Below are positions 1 to 10,269 of a DNA stretch of 64,000 bases, one piece after another (positions within the stretch are counted from its first letter, which is position 1; every line of letters starts with the position of its first letter). The notes under the pieces are model-generated. The model did no database searches. It was not told where the DNA came from and saw nothing but the letters and a program-made list of their open reading frames with translations. Both the position numbers and the translations under genes were made by a program. The stretch is from Prorocentrum cordatum (lineage: Eukaryota; Sar; Dinophyceae; Prorocentrales; Prorocentraceae). The DNA is taken from assembly GCA_963575745.1 (NCBI GenBank), contig CAUYUJ010001466.1, positions 21,931 through 85,930 of the forward strand, read 5' to 3'.

Positions 1-2145
1 GCAAACCAAAGGGCCAGGGCACGCAAAGCCTCATTGGGGAGCAGGCTAAAATGACGACAGTGGAAGCCGTCAACACTCACAGCAGAGGAGGTACGATACT
101 TCTTAGAAATCGCACGAAGCTCAGCAGGCTCAAAAACACTACCACGGGGCAAACGGTCATGGCCCACACCTTCGCCCTTGCCAGAGCCCCAGATGGCGGC
201 AAACTTATCGCCCTCGGCCTGCAACAAAGACACTGGGTCGCAAACGACAGTTCCACATCTAGCTAAGGTGGTAGAGGGCTTCCGGGGTTCTGGGTCTTTG
301 ATGGCCTTCTGAGCGTTGCGACCGCCAGCATCAATGCCCGTCCGCACCCACTCATGCCACTCTTTCCGCGACGCAGCCGCAGAGGTGGCCTTAGCAGTGG
401 AGACAGCAAGAGCAACCTGATCGATCAGGTCGTCCAAATCAGAGCCGAGCTCAGGATCCAGAACTGGAGATAAGGCGCATCTAGCTAAGGCAGGACTGGC
501 CTTGAAGAAAGAATAGAACTCAGAGCTCTCCTGCACCGCCACGGCCAACGGAGGCTGGAGGATCGAACTGAGCACCTGTCGTCCAGCCTCCTGCAAGACC
601 GATTCCGAGAGATACCACCTAACTGCACGCAACTGATTACACAGCCAAGAAATTGACCGTAACCCAAGACCTTTTTCGCGCCCCGCAGGTCGGAGAACAT
701 ATTTCCAGTAGACCTGAGGTCGCTTCCCCCGAGTCCCGAAAACCTTAAGCTCGGCCCCCAGGGAGTTGACGAGGTCTTTCTCGGCAGCATCGGCCCAGAA
801 CTTGTATCCAATGCCCAAAAGCCTGCGCGTTTTGCCCCCGTCCCCCGCCCCCACCGCACCAAAAGCTTCTTCGGCCAGGTCCAGCGCAGCGCTCCAGTCG
901 CCCGGCTTGGGCGCGGGGTCAACAGGAGGAAGCACAGGCAGCGAAGGGGGTTGGCGGAAGGCAAGAGCCTTAAGATCGCCCAGGGAGCTGTGAAAACGAA
1001 GAGACACAGGGCGATGTGGAGAGATGCTGGAGTCTCCCTCAACAAAAAAACACTCTTAAGACAGAGGCTGAGAGCCTCAGACACGACAAAATAATCAAAA
1101 CGATCAGGTGGGCCCCTGCTGGGGAAGTGGGTGCGACCTTCAGGCACAGTAGTACTAGACCTAAGCTTTTTACCAACATCAGAAGCTTCAAGTACCTCGG
1201 GGCCCATGTTCCAGTCCGCTCCCACAATGAACTCACACCCCATAGAATCTAAAAGCTCCCCCACCACCCTTAAAGTGTCACGATTCGAACCCGAGAGACC
1301 TTCACTGTGGACGAGGTAGAGGATGCAAACACAACATGGAGCGCACCCTGGAACGTGGACCATGGTGGCAACAGCTCGACCAGGAACGAGAACAGTATGC
1401 CCAGCTGCTTCAAAAAGCCCAAGACCATCTCGAACGCAAACACAGACTCCCGAAGAAACTCCGCCTCCCTCTCCAAGCAGACCAGGAGCCAACAGGGTTT
1501 TCCATCCCAGGAACCTAGACGACTTCGAGGCTTGGTCCAGAGCACCAGGAGCTTTAAGCCGACGTTCCTGAGCAATAACCACATGAGACCTGGCCGAAGA
1601 AAGAAAGTTCTTGAGAGTGCCCCAAGTGTTGGCGTTCACCGTGGTCACCAGAAGACCCTCATCAAGCCCGAGGCAGCCGTCGGCAGCACCCTGGGCAGCT
1701 GGCGTGGGGGCTGAGGTCGCTGGAAGACCGTCGCCGACAGCAACAGAACTCATACAGGACCAGGCCCTGGCGGAGCTAGCACCAGGAAAAAGGGCATCGG
1801 ATTGCGGCAATCGTGCGACTGGGGTACCTTCAAGCTGAGCTCCACCAGCCTTCACGCAGTACTGCTTCCCGGCCGCACCAGACAGAGGCAGAGAGGAGAT
1901 GCGAGAGGCTCCTGGGAAATCTGGGGGCATCCGAATTTCAGCACAGGTGAGCGGGGCGTCGAACGAGCTCCCGATGGCTCGAATCCCAAAAACCTGCCGT
2001 AAACGCTTGGAGAGACGAACCCCAGAGGCCTGAGACCTGGAGCCTATCACAGACACTCTCGAGGCTAAAAAAATAAAAAGATCCCAGGAGGGTTTCAAAC
2101 CTGGGTCCCCGCCCTCAGATTCCTGCCCCCCGCCACCTCTAAGAC
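1..2145 (-). CDS. LINE-like ORF2, partial (APE-type endonuclease, start of reverse transcriptase region)
   Basis: This is the second ORF of a non-LTR retroelement, reading leftward and continuing past the window edge. An endonuclease/exonuclease/phosphatase domain spans about 1,650-1,000. The sequence shows TVNANTWGT, then an IAQE metal-site motif, GVCVCVRDGLG, VGADWNMG (the family's GDxN position) and, after a frame change, SPHRPVSL, the usual end of this domain. Downstream the frame stays open to base 1, through a W..W spacer region to VDGFHCRHF, which resembles the entry to dinoflagellate LINE reverse transcriptases as I remember them. The frame changes by -1 at a run of seven T (1,044-1,050, minus strand). 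The start codon is uncertain; the reading frame already overlaps the end of ORF1. The role would be nicking target DNA and copying element RNA. Confidence is high for the endonuclease, moderate for the reverse transcriptase, which lies mostly outside. Confidence 0.8.
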
Positions 2146-3422
2146 GCAGCAGGGGGCTCAGAGTCCTTGAGAGCCTGGTCGACCTTGGCTCGAATGTCCT
2201 CTTGCGGTGCAGCTGAAGCCTGACCAGCCTCAGCCGACGCCGCAGCGGGCGCAGCGGCTTGGGCACCTTCAGAAGACGCCCCAGCTCCACCTCCAGCCGC
2301 AGCAGCCGCGTCCGCAGGAGAACCTCCGACAACTTCACCTTCGGCCGTCTTCCGTTTCTTCGCCACCATACGTAGCCGATGAGCTTCGTGTTGTTCGCGA
2401 AGTGCCTTGGCATGCGACGCGACCTGGGCGAAGAGGTCTCTGGCCAGCTTGGTGACCCCTGAAGACAAGTCATCCTTCCTCTTCTGGAACTGCTCAAGGT
2501 CCGATGCATCCACGTCGTTGTCCGTAGTGAGATCCTCCAGCATGTGGCTGCAGTCGATGAGCTTGGAGAAATCCACCGTGCCCGCCACCAGCTCCTCGAG
2601 CTTGAAGGACATCGACTGAGTCCGCACCTCGGACTGCTGCGAAGGCCCTTGCAAGGCCGCCAGAGACTGCTTGTAATCCAAGTCCGCTTGGTCAACCTGG
2701 TCGCGAAGCGATCGCAACGAGACTTCCGCTTCCATAAGTTGTTCCCGAAGACGAGTGACTCGGCCCAGCGTCTGCTCCATCTGCTTCTCCAGCTTGCGCA
2801 CAGTGGAATGAGCCTGCTGCATCCGAACGTGGTCCGAGATAACCACAGGCTTGGCAGCTGCCTCAAGATGTTTAGCCATGCCCAAGTACTTGGTGGCCGC
2901 TCCGACATCCCCCGCCTTCTGGAGCGACTCACCCAGGGCCTTGGCTTCCGACGCGGTGATGGTAGGTATTGGTCCCACAGGAAGTGGCGGGGTGCCTCCT
3001 CCAGCTCCACCAGCGCGTGAATCATCTTGACGGGCCAACACATCCCACATAGACGGGTCGCCACCATAGTAGCCTTTCCCTTTGCCTTTGCCACTGGCCC
3101 CTCGAGCACCTCCTTTGCCTCCAAAGCCCTGGTAGACGTGGCCCTTGAAGCTGTGGCCATTCCCGTACCAGTAACCTGGGGGACCAGCCGAGGCCCAGCG
3201 ACCACCTGCAGGAGGCCCAGCAGCATGAGAAAGCTGAGGGAGAGGATGAGCGCAGTGCTTGCAATGCGTGGCGTTGGCGCTGCTCTTCTTGCAGCCACAG
3301 GACGGGCAGGCAAAGCTAGAGACTTGAGCCTGGCCACGGCGACGCCCTTTCGCTGTGGACCATCCCTCATCCTCACCCTGCGACTTGACCCAAGGAGCAT
3401 ATGAGAAATGGGCTGGCACCAT
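2139..3422 (-). CDS. LINE-like ORF1: zinc ribbon, Gly/Lys-rich linker, coiled coil
   Basis: A 427-residue ORF starts at the ATG at 3,422, 150 bases after the spliced leader. Residues 39-57 form a CxxC-x11-CxxC zinc ribbon (CPSC...CKHC). A Gly/Lys-rich stretch (GKGKGKGYYGGD) follows, then a long charged heptad-like coiled coil at roughly residues 195-265 (RKLEKQMEQTLGRVTRL). The C-terminus is Ala/Gly-rich and low in complexity. This order is typical of nucleic-acid-binding ORF1 proteins of non-LTR elements, which coat element RNA; that role is inferred from position and architecture, not shown. ORF2 follows in another frame. The ATG was preferred over the upstream in-frame TTG at 3,434. No internal stop is seen, so the copy may be young. 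Confidence 0.75.
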   Translation of the reverse strand: MVPAHFSYAPWVKSQGEDEGWSTAKGRRRGQAQVSSFACPSCGCKKSSANATHCKHCAHPLPQLSHAAGPPAGGRWASAGPPGYWYGNGHSFKGHVYQGFGGKGGARGASGKGKGKGYYGGDPSMWDVLARQDDSRAGGAGGGTPPLPVGPIPTITASEAKALGESLQKAGDVGAATKYLGMAKHLEAAAKPVVISDHVRMQQAHSTVRKLEKQMEQTLGRVTRLREQLMEAEVSLRSLRDQVDQADLDYKQSLAALQGPSQQSEVRTQSMSFKLEELVAGTVDFSKLIDCSHMLEDLTTDNDVDASDLEQFQKRKDDLSSGVTKLARDLFAQVASHAKALREQHEAHRLRMVAKKRKTAEGEVVGGSPADAAAAAGGGAGASSEGAQAAAPAAASAEAGQASAAPQEDIRAKVDQALKDSEPPAAS

Positions 3423-3553
3423 CGCGAGAGCCAAGAAGTGCAGCAGTGAATGTGGTAGTTCTGTAGCCAGAACGTAGTTGAAAACGTGCCAGGCGGGCGA
3501 ACGCCTGGGAAAGCAGTGGGGGCCGCGATCCCCCCCAGGCCACTTGCCAAGTT

Positions 3554-3572
3554 CTGAGCGAAACGCTACGGA
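3554..3572 (-). other. Degenerate relict spliced leader directly 3' of the intact one
   Basis: Minus strand reads TCCGTAGCG then TTTCGCTCAG. Against DinoSL it keeps CCGTAGC, TTT and GCTCA with a few substitutions and about three deleted bases. Tandem leaders of decreasing quality are the known footprint of repeated rounds of trans-splicing and re-integration. A third, still weaker remnant (ACTTGGCAAG) may follow but is not claimed. Confidence 0.7.
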
Positions 3573-3594
3573 CTTGAGCCAAAATGGCTACGGT
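3573..3594 (-). other. Genomic copy of the complete dinoflagellate spliced leader
   Basis: On the minus strand the bases read ACCGTAGCCAT then TTTGGCTCAAG, a full match to the 22-nt DinoSL including an allowed first base. It lies 150 bases upstream of the ORF1 ATG in the same orientation and abuts the GTC array on its 5' side. DinoSL is normally added to mRNA by trans-splicing, so a genomic copy at a gene's 5' end indicates that a mature transcript was reverse transcribed and integrated. No donor GT follows it, so it is not an SL RNA gene. Confidence 0.93.
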
Positions 3595-4029
3595 CTCGTG
3601 GTCGTCGTCGTCGTCGTCGTCGTCGTGGTCGTCGTCGTCGACGTCGTCGTGGTCGTCGTCGTCGTGGCCGTCGTCGTCGTCGACGTCGTCGTGGTCGTCG
3701 TCGACGTGGTCGTGGTCGTCGTCGTCGACGTCGTCGTCGTCCTGGTCGTCGTCATCGTCGTTGTCCTAGTCGTCGTCGTCGTGGTCGTCGTCGTCGTGGT
3801 CGTCGTCGTCGTGGTCGTGGTCGTCGTCGTCGTCGTCGTGGTCGTGGTCGTCGACGTCGTCGTCGTCGTCGTGGTCGTGGTCGTCGTCATCGTCGTGGTC
3901 GTGGTCGTGGTCGTTGTCATCGTCGTCGTGGTCGTCGTCGACGTCGTCGACGCCGTCGTGGTCGTCGTGGTCGTCGTCGTCGTCGACGTCGTCGTCGTGG
4001 CCGTCGTCGTCGTGGTCGTCGTCGTCGTG

Positions 4030-4062
<33 letters not shown>

Positions 4063-4335
4063 GTGGTCGTCGTCGTCGTCGTCATCGTGGTCGTCGTAAC
4101 CGTCGTCGTGGTCGTGGTCGTGGTCGTTGTCATCGTCGTCGTGGTCGTCGTCGTCGTCGACGTCGTCGTCGACGTGGTCGTCGTCGTCGTCGTCCGCGTC
4201 GTCGTCGTCGTGGTCGTCGTCGTCGTCGACGTGGTCGTCGTCGTCGTCGTCCTCGTCGTCGTCGTCATCATCGTGGTCGTCGTCGTCGTCGTCCTGGTCG
4301 TGGTCGTGGTCGTGGTGGTCGTTGTCGTCGTCATT
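3595..4335. repeat. GTC/GAC triplet array, about 740 bp
   Basis: Almost pure (GTC)n broken by GTG, GAC, ATC and CTC variants. All frames are open, giving poly-Val, Ser/Trp or Arg readings on one strand and poly-Thr or Asp on the other; these are not taken as genes. The array abuts the 5' end of the retroelement, so the element may have inserted at its edge. Confidence 0.95.
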
Positions 4336-4441
4336 GAGCGGGAGGAGGAAGAGGAGTGGGATAAGGAGGAGGAAAAGGAGGAGGAGGAGGAGGAGGACCA
4401 TCGCCGCCGAGGCCGCGACCGCGCGCCGGTGCGCCCGCGTC

Positions 4442-4741
4442 GCCGGCGCAGCGGCCCGGGAGCGGGAGCAGGAGAAGCACTCCCGCTACCCTGGCCCTGG
4501 CCTGGTGGCCGCGGTGGTGGAGAGCGGCGGCCGCCTGGGGCGCCTGTTCGACTCGTTCCTGCGCGAGCACGCCCCGGTGGACCCCGAGACCAGAGCCGCT
4601 GCCCTCGCCGACGCGAGGCAGCGCGTGGTCGTGGCCGTCGCGCGTGGCACTGCGGCGATGCTGCTCAGCAGCGCCGGGGCGCGTGCGAGGCACTGGCCGT
4701 CCCCCGCCCAAGGGCTGGGCCGCGGCCGGGCCCGCTGGTGA
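4442..4741 (+). pseudogene. Plus-strand LINE ORF2 tail fragment
   Basis: The plus frame carries KHSRYPGPGLV, ESGGRLGRLFDSFL and LADARQRV followed by LLSSAG. This spacing (RYPG, then GGRLG, then an AxxxARQ helix and LLSAxG) is one I remember at the C-terminal end of dinoflagellate LINE polyproteins. Nothing upstream encodes the rest of the protein: a purine run and the GTC array precede it. It is therefore read as a severed 3' end of a second element, opposite in direction to the one at 1-3,594. The frame stops at 4,741. The assignment is by recollection only. Confidence 0.45.
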
Positions 4742-5449
4742 GCTGAGCCTCGCCTGCCCCCCTCTTCCGCTCCTCTCCCGCCTCTTTCTCCTTGGCGCGC
4801 CGTGCGCAGAGATCGGATGCGAAGGAGCAGTTTTCGGTCGCGCCCGTTTTGGGAGGGGGTACTGGCGGTGCGCCCAAGGGCCCAGCGCCGTCGGCTGCAG
4901 CGCATCGCCGCGGCCGCAACGGCTGCGCGCTTTCGACGAGGCACACCTGGGGAGGAGGAAGGATGAGGGAGGCACAGTTGGAGAGGAGGACGGATGAGGG
5001 CGGAGGGCGGAGAGAAGGCGGGAGACGGGAAGGAGGGAGGAGGAAGAAGGGAGGGTAAGAGGGCGGGAGGGAGGGAGGAGAGGAAGCGAGGGCAGGAAAA
5101 GGAGGCAAGGGGGAGAGACGGGAGGGAAAAGGGGGGAGGGAAAGACGAGGAGGAAGGGGGGGGTTATAAGGTTCTTGCCCTTGTTACATTATCTCGAGGG
5201 GGGCCCCAAGGGTTCTCGTGCAAAGGGGGGGGAGAGAAGAAGGGGGTGGGGAACGCGGGGGAAGGGGAGGATAAGGGGCATAAGGAGGAAGGGAGGGGAA
5301 GGGGGCGTCGGGGAGGTGGAACAAGAGAGAGCGAGAGAGAGAGGGAGCGAGAGTAGAAAGTAGGATGGGAAGAAAAAGGAAACGCAGAACGGGGGAAGGG
5401 GAGGAGGGGGAGGAAGGGAAGCAGAAGAGGGAAAGCGGCGGACAAGGGG

Positions 5450-5665
5450 CCACACGCTGGGCTGACGATGCGTACCGAAATGACGCTGCGTCCTGCCACT
5501 CGTGGTGGCCGGCATCGCGGCAACTGCGCACTTGTTCACGACCTTACGCGGTGGCTTACGCGGGCAAAAGACCTTACGCGGGCAGCTTGCGCGAAATTCA
5601 AGCACTTGGCGACCATGGAAGGCAGCAGGCGGTCACAAGCCTGGCGCCAGCTCCTGCTCTACCGA
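5450..5665 (+). repeat. A/B dispersed repeat, module B only
   Basis: Contains the family core with repeated TTACGCG heptamers (GGCTTACGCGGGCAAAAGAC), preceded by CTGCGTCCTGCC and followed by a GCGAAATTCAAGC end. Flanked on both sides by polypurine DNA. The fourth heptamer is altered to TTGCGCG. Confidence 0.85.
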
Positions 5666-6199
5666 GGGAAAAAACGGGAATGAAGGGATGGGGAGCAAGG
5701 AAGGAGCGATGGAGGCAGAGGGAGGAGGGAAACAGGGGGAGGGAAAGAGGGAGAAGGGACAGAGAGAGGGAGGGAGGGAGCGAGGGACTGGAGGGAACGA
5801 AGGAGGGAGGGAAGGAAAAAGAGAAGAGGGGGCCAGGAAGGGAGGGGGGAGGAGGGAAACGGGGAAGGAGGGAGGGAGCAGGAAACGAAGCAGGGAAAAG
5901 GGAGGGAGGAGGTGGGCGAGAGGTGGGAAAGGCTAGGTGTCTGCAGTGTTCAAATATTGCGGGGGGTCGAGGTGGCTCTCATGATGTGGGGAGGTTTGGG
6001 CGAGGGCTGGCAGGAAGGTAAGTAAGGAAGGGGCGGGAGAGAACGCGGGGAAGGGTAAGGAACAGAACGGAAGGGAGGGAGGGAGGAAAAAAGAGAGAGA
6101 AAGTTGGGGAAGGGGAGGCCGAGGAAAACTGGGGAGACGAATCGGAACTCGTGGTGGAGAAGGAGTATCAAGAGAAAGAGGAGGAGGACGGGGGACAGG

Positions 6200-6860
6200 T
6201 TGGTTGGTTGGTGACCTCCCAGCGGGGTGGCATTTTGGGGCTGCGGGTTCAGCCCCTTTAGTGGAGAGCTGCGGGGCCCAAACGCGACAGACAGCAACCC
6301 CACAACGTCAGCCCAGGGATGGATGAGACCACTTTCGGGAATCAGCCCTGGGAGAGAGGGGGAGGGTACGAGGACTTGCGTGCCACCGTGCCCAAACCAC
6401 CCTCAGCTCACAGGCTCCCTCCTGGGAGGTGCCACGCCCAAAGCCGAAAGGCAAACGCTAGATTTTGTTTTTTCCTGGGGAGGGGGCATCAGCGGCCCTC
6501 CGGCAGAGATCCTCGCCCGGTCTCGACTCCATCCTACGCCACCGTACGACGTAGGTACGACGATCGCCGGATGGAGGGAGAGAGGAACAGACCCGGAGGG
6601 GGAAGAGTTCCAGAAGAGGGTCGCCTCTTGCTCCAGGAAATCTCCTGGCGACGCTGCCTCGGAGAAGCCTGCATCCCCTGGCGACGTACTCAGCTGGACG
6701 CGGGCGTATTCCTCCCTAGCTTCGGGTTGCGGTCTCCATCGGGTCTGCCAGAAGGCAGCGCGCAACTGCTGGGTGACCCCGCAGGCGCCTAATAGGGGAA
6801 TTGGCCGATCAGGTTGTCCAGCAGAGCCCGCATGGGACCAGGGGGAGCGCACGCGATGCG
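6200..6860. other. Mixed-sequence island without a recognised gene
   Basis: Non-repetitive sequence between polypurine tracts. Open frames exist on both strands but show no domain or family pattern that I recognise. No RNA gene is visible. Confidence 0.4.
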
Positions 6861-7249
6861 AGCTCCCCAAGTTTCCTCATCGCATGCCGAGGAGAGGGAG
6901 GACGAGAGCCAGAGGCGGGGTATGGCGGCGGAAAAGGGCCCAAGAGGGAGAGAGGGACAGCGGAGGGAAAGCAAGGAAAACGAGGAGCACGAGGAGGAGA
7001 ATGAGGAAAAGAGAGGAAGAAAGGGGGAGGACACAATGGGGGGGGAAGGAGATGAAGCAGGAGAAAAGGAGAATGAAGAGGAGAGGGGGGAAAGAAGAGG
7101 ACGGCGGATGGGGAGGACAAGGGAGAAGAAGAGAAGGAGAGGGATGGCGGCGGACAAGAGGCCGAAAGGAAGAGAGGGATGGGGGAGGACAAAGAGGAGG
7201 AAGAGGAGGAGGAGGAGGAGGAGGAGGAGGAGGAGGAAGGCTGGGTGCA

Positions 7250-7575
7250 AATGCCACGGGTTGCACAAAGTCAACCGCTAGGCACCACAAAATGCACTTT
7301 ATCAAGTCCCCACTCCACTAGAAAACAACAAACTCTCCATCCAGAAACTTCAACGCACCGACTTCCACAACGTTCCGTTGGCAACCACCCGCACAAAATC
7401 TTAGCCGCCCGCTCCCCTGGAACCCGAATCATTGCCCTTCACTGTGCCCATCGCACGACCGACGCAGAGCGGGTGTGTGGCTAGTGTTTTGGAGCCCTGC
7501 TGGTGTGAAGGCTCTGGTACGACATGCAAAAATCGAGCGCGAAGAATCCACAACCGCGTCGGGCGCACGGGGAAC
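7250..7575 (+). repeat. A/B dispersed repeat, module A (5' part)
   Basis: Shares CTTCAACGCACC, TTCCACAACGTTCCGTTGG, ACAAAATCTTAGCCGCCCGC, GAATCATTGCCC and GAAGAATCCAC with the other A modules. It begins after CACGGGTTGCAC, which also follows the next polypurine tract at 7,751. The B module is missing here. Confidence 0.75.
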
Positions 7576-8029
7576 GAGAGGTGGAGGGAGAGGAAAAGGA
7601 AGAGGAAGAGGAAGAGGAGGAGGAAGAGGAGGAAAACGAGAAGGAGGATAAGGATAGCGGCGGACAGGGCCGAATGCAGGAAAGGGATGGGGGAGGAGGA
7701 CAAGGAGGAGGAGGAGGAGGAGGAGGAAGACGGGGCACAAAATCCACGGGTTGCACCACGTCCGCTGCCTCGAACCCACTGACCCCGAGTCTGCTCGATC
7801 GACTTCTCCTCGCCACATGAAAAAATATCCCGGCAAGCGCACACTCCATGTGAACCGTTTTAGTTTGCATGAAAAGGATCGTCGTCGTCATTGAGTTTGT
7901 GGCTGTTGCGCTTGCAACGAAAAACAAAGAGGAGGAGAAGGGAGGGGGAGGATGGAGAGAGTCAGTACGGGAGGGACGGGCAGAGAGGGAAGGAGAAAGA
8001 GGAGGAGGAGGCGCGTGGAGAAAACAATA

Positions 8030-8720
8030 ACTCCATCTTGGACGTTCGGAACACACTCCTCACACAAGAACTTCGGCACACCGGATTCCACAACGTTCCG
8101 TTGGCGCCCATCCAGACAAAATCGAAGCCACCCGCTCCCCTAGAAACCGAATCATTGCCCTTGGCAGCCCCCAGCGTATGACCGAAACAGGGGCGATATG
8201 TGACTGGCACGAAGAATCTACGATCGCATCAGTCGCACGGCGCGCGGTTCCCCCCTTGCCGACTCCTCCTGCGCCCCCACGGAGCACTATCGCCATCATC
8301 GTGATTACAACCCCAGTCCCCATCACAATTCTCTTTCTCCTCATCGTCGTCCTCATTCTCCCCATCCCCTCCAACCACTCCCGACTTGCGAAAGAAGGTC
8401 TCAAGACGTGCTCTGTTCGGGGCGCGGCGGAGGCAACGCCCGCAGACGCGGCGCTGCGATGGCGCCGGCCTGCGCCTGCACAGGCTGCCGCAGCGAAAGC
8501 CACGCGCTGGGCTGGAGGTCCGTGCCGAAGCAACGCTGCGTCCTGCCCTTCGTGCTGGCTGGCATCGTGGCGACTGCTCACTGGTGTGCGACCTTACGCG
8601 GTGGCCTACGCAGGCAAAGGACCTTACGCGGGCAGCTTACGCAAAATTCACACGCATCGTGCCATGGAAAGTTGAGGGCGCTCCCAATGTTGGCTCCCGA
8701 CCCTAGTCTACAGAGGGGAG
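8030..8720 (+). repeat. A/B dispersed repeat, complete copy
   Basis: Module A (about 8,030-8,240), a pyrimidine/CATC-rich spacer (8,260-8,385) and module B (8,395-8,720) lie in the same order and spacing as at 9,595 and 39,995. No open frame is conserved between copies, so it looks non-coding. A polypurine tract follows immediately. Confidence 0.85.
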
Positions 8721-9209
8721 AGGGGAGAGAGTACATGAGGTGGAGGGAAAGAGGGAATGATGAAGCAGGGATGGAAGGGAGGAAGAGCAAGGAGGAAGGA
8801 GGAAGAGGGGAGAAGAAAGGAGGAGGAGGAGGAGGCAGAAGGAGGAAGGAAACAGAGAGGAGGGAAAGAGAAGGAGGAAGGGAGGGAAGGAGAGAGAGAG
8901 AGCAAAGAAGGGATGACGGAGGGAGGAGGAGTGAAAAGGGGATGGGGTGGAGGGAGGGAAACAAGAAGGCCGGGGGAGGGAGCGAAGAAGAGCGTGGCAG
9001 AAGTTCCCTGCGGTGCTCAAGTGCTGAGTGCGGAAGGTGGGGGGGCTCTCGGGGACGGACCAGGGGTCAGGGAAGGGGTGGGGGGGAGAGAGGAGAATCG
9101 AGGGGGCTCTCAGGGTTGGCAGGGAGGATAGGGAGAGGGAGAGGAGGGAGAGGGAGAGGAGGAAGGATAGGGAGGAGGGAAAGGGGGAAGGAGAGGGAGA
9201 GAAAGATTG

Positions 9210-9540
9210 AACGTGATGAAAACGGAGGGAGAGGGAGAGGAGGAAGGCAATGCGAGGCGAGGCGAGGCGTGCGTTCGCGCAAGGGCGGTCCTGACGGACT
9301 GGCCCCGAGATGGCTGCGCGGGGAGGCCAGGGCCCTCGGGAGCTGACTGGCTGGAGGTCGACGGGTGGAAGGCGAAAGCTGGAGGTGAAGGATGGGAATC
9401 GAAAGATGGCGGGCGCTGGGAAGTTGGAGGTCGGTCACGTAAAGGTCGCGGCCAACAGGTGGGAGGTCGAGGGCTGGAAGTGAAAGGTTTAAAACGTAAA
9501 GTTGGAGGTATGAGGTGGCAGATTTGGAGATAAGGGGGGA
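9210..9540. other. Mixed sequence with GGAGGT(C/G) phrases, no gene seen
   Basis: Loosely repeated phrases such as GGAGGTCG and GGAGGTGAAGG occur. No coding pattern or RNA gene is visible. Confidence 0.4.
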
Positions 9541-9594
9541 TGAATGAAGAGGGGAGGAATAGACAAACAAAGGGAGCCACGAGGGGGACAAATG

Positions 9595-10265
9595 CGCCCC
9601 ATCAACTTGCCATTGCCCTGCAGGAAAATCCTCATCCAGAAACTTCAGCGCAGCGGGTTCCACGCAATTTCTTTGGTACCCACCCGCACAATATCTGAGC
9701 CGCCCCCGATCGTGGAAACAGAACGATCCTCGGTGGCTGACCCCATCGCACGACGGAAACAAAGACGGTATGCCACTGGAAAGAAGAATCCGTTAACGCA
9801 TCGGGCGCACGGCGTGCAATCACCTTTGCCGACGCGTCCTGACCCCTTCCTGATCGCCATCAGCATCACCATCCTTACCGCCACCACAACAATCATCCTC
9901 ATCATCCTCCTCATTTCTCTTTTTGTCCGGATTCCACTCTTCATCCTCCCCACCTTCCCCCACCACTCCCAAATTCCAAAAAAAAACTTCCAACATGTGT
10001 GTTGGGTGACGCGGCAATGCGATGACGACGGACGGGCTTCTGCAACAAAGCCAAATGTTGAGTTGAAGATCCGTACCGAAGCATCGCTGCGTTCTGCCAC
10101 TCGTACTGGCCAGCATCGCGGCGACTGCGCACTGATTCATGACCTTACGCGGTGGCTTACGCGGGCAAAAGACCTTACGCGGGCAGCTTACGCGAAATTG
10201 AAGCGAATGGCGTCATGAAGGGCCGCGGGCGCAAACAACCTTGGCCCCCACTCCTGCTCGAGGTA
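9595..10265 (+). repeat. A/B dispersed repeat, complete copy with four perfect TTACGCG
   Basis: Module A covers about 9,595-9,830, the ATC-rich spacer 9,840-9,990 and module B 10,000-10,265. Four TTACGCG heptamers stand at 10,145-10,195. This is the best-preserved core in the window. Confidence 0.85.
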
Positions 10266-10269
10266 GGGA

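Larger units (their letters stand above)
4955..9560. repeat. Polypurine domain (GGA/GAGA tracts on the plus strand)
   Basis: Long runs of A and G with few pyrimidines dominate 4,955-5,440, 5,680-5,935, 6,040-6,200, 6,890-7,245, 7,580-7,735, 7,925-8,020 and 8,705-9,540. They are separated by islands of mixed sequence, several being copies of the A/B repeat listed separately. The many open frames rich in Glu, Arg and Gly here come from base composition. Confidence 0.85.

Noticed and set aside
1270-1295. tRNA B-box-like GGGTTCGAATC on the minus strand
   Set aside because: It lies inside the endonuclease coding sequence and no acceptor stem or A box can be placed around it.
3573-3594. An SL RNA gene
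   Set aside because: The leader is not followed by a GT donor, an Sm-like site or a tandem SL RNA unit, but by a second relict leader and an ORF.
3478-4746. Long plus-strand frame rich in Val, and its Thr, Ser and Asp counterparts
   Set aside because: It is a translation of the GTC array; all six frames are open because the repeat has no stops. Only the 3' LINE-like tail has protein-like content.
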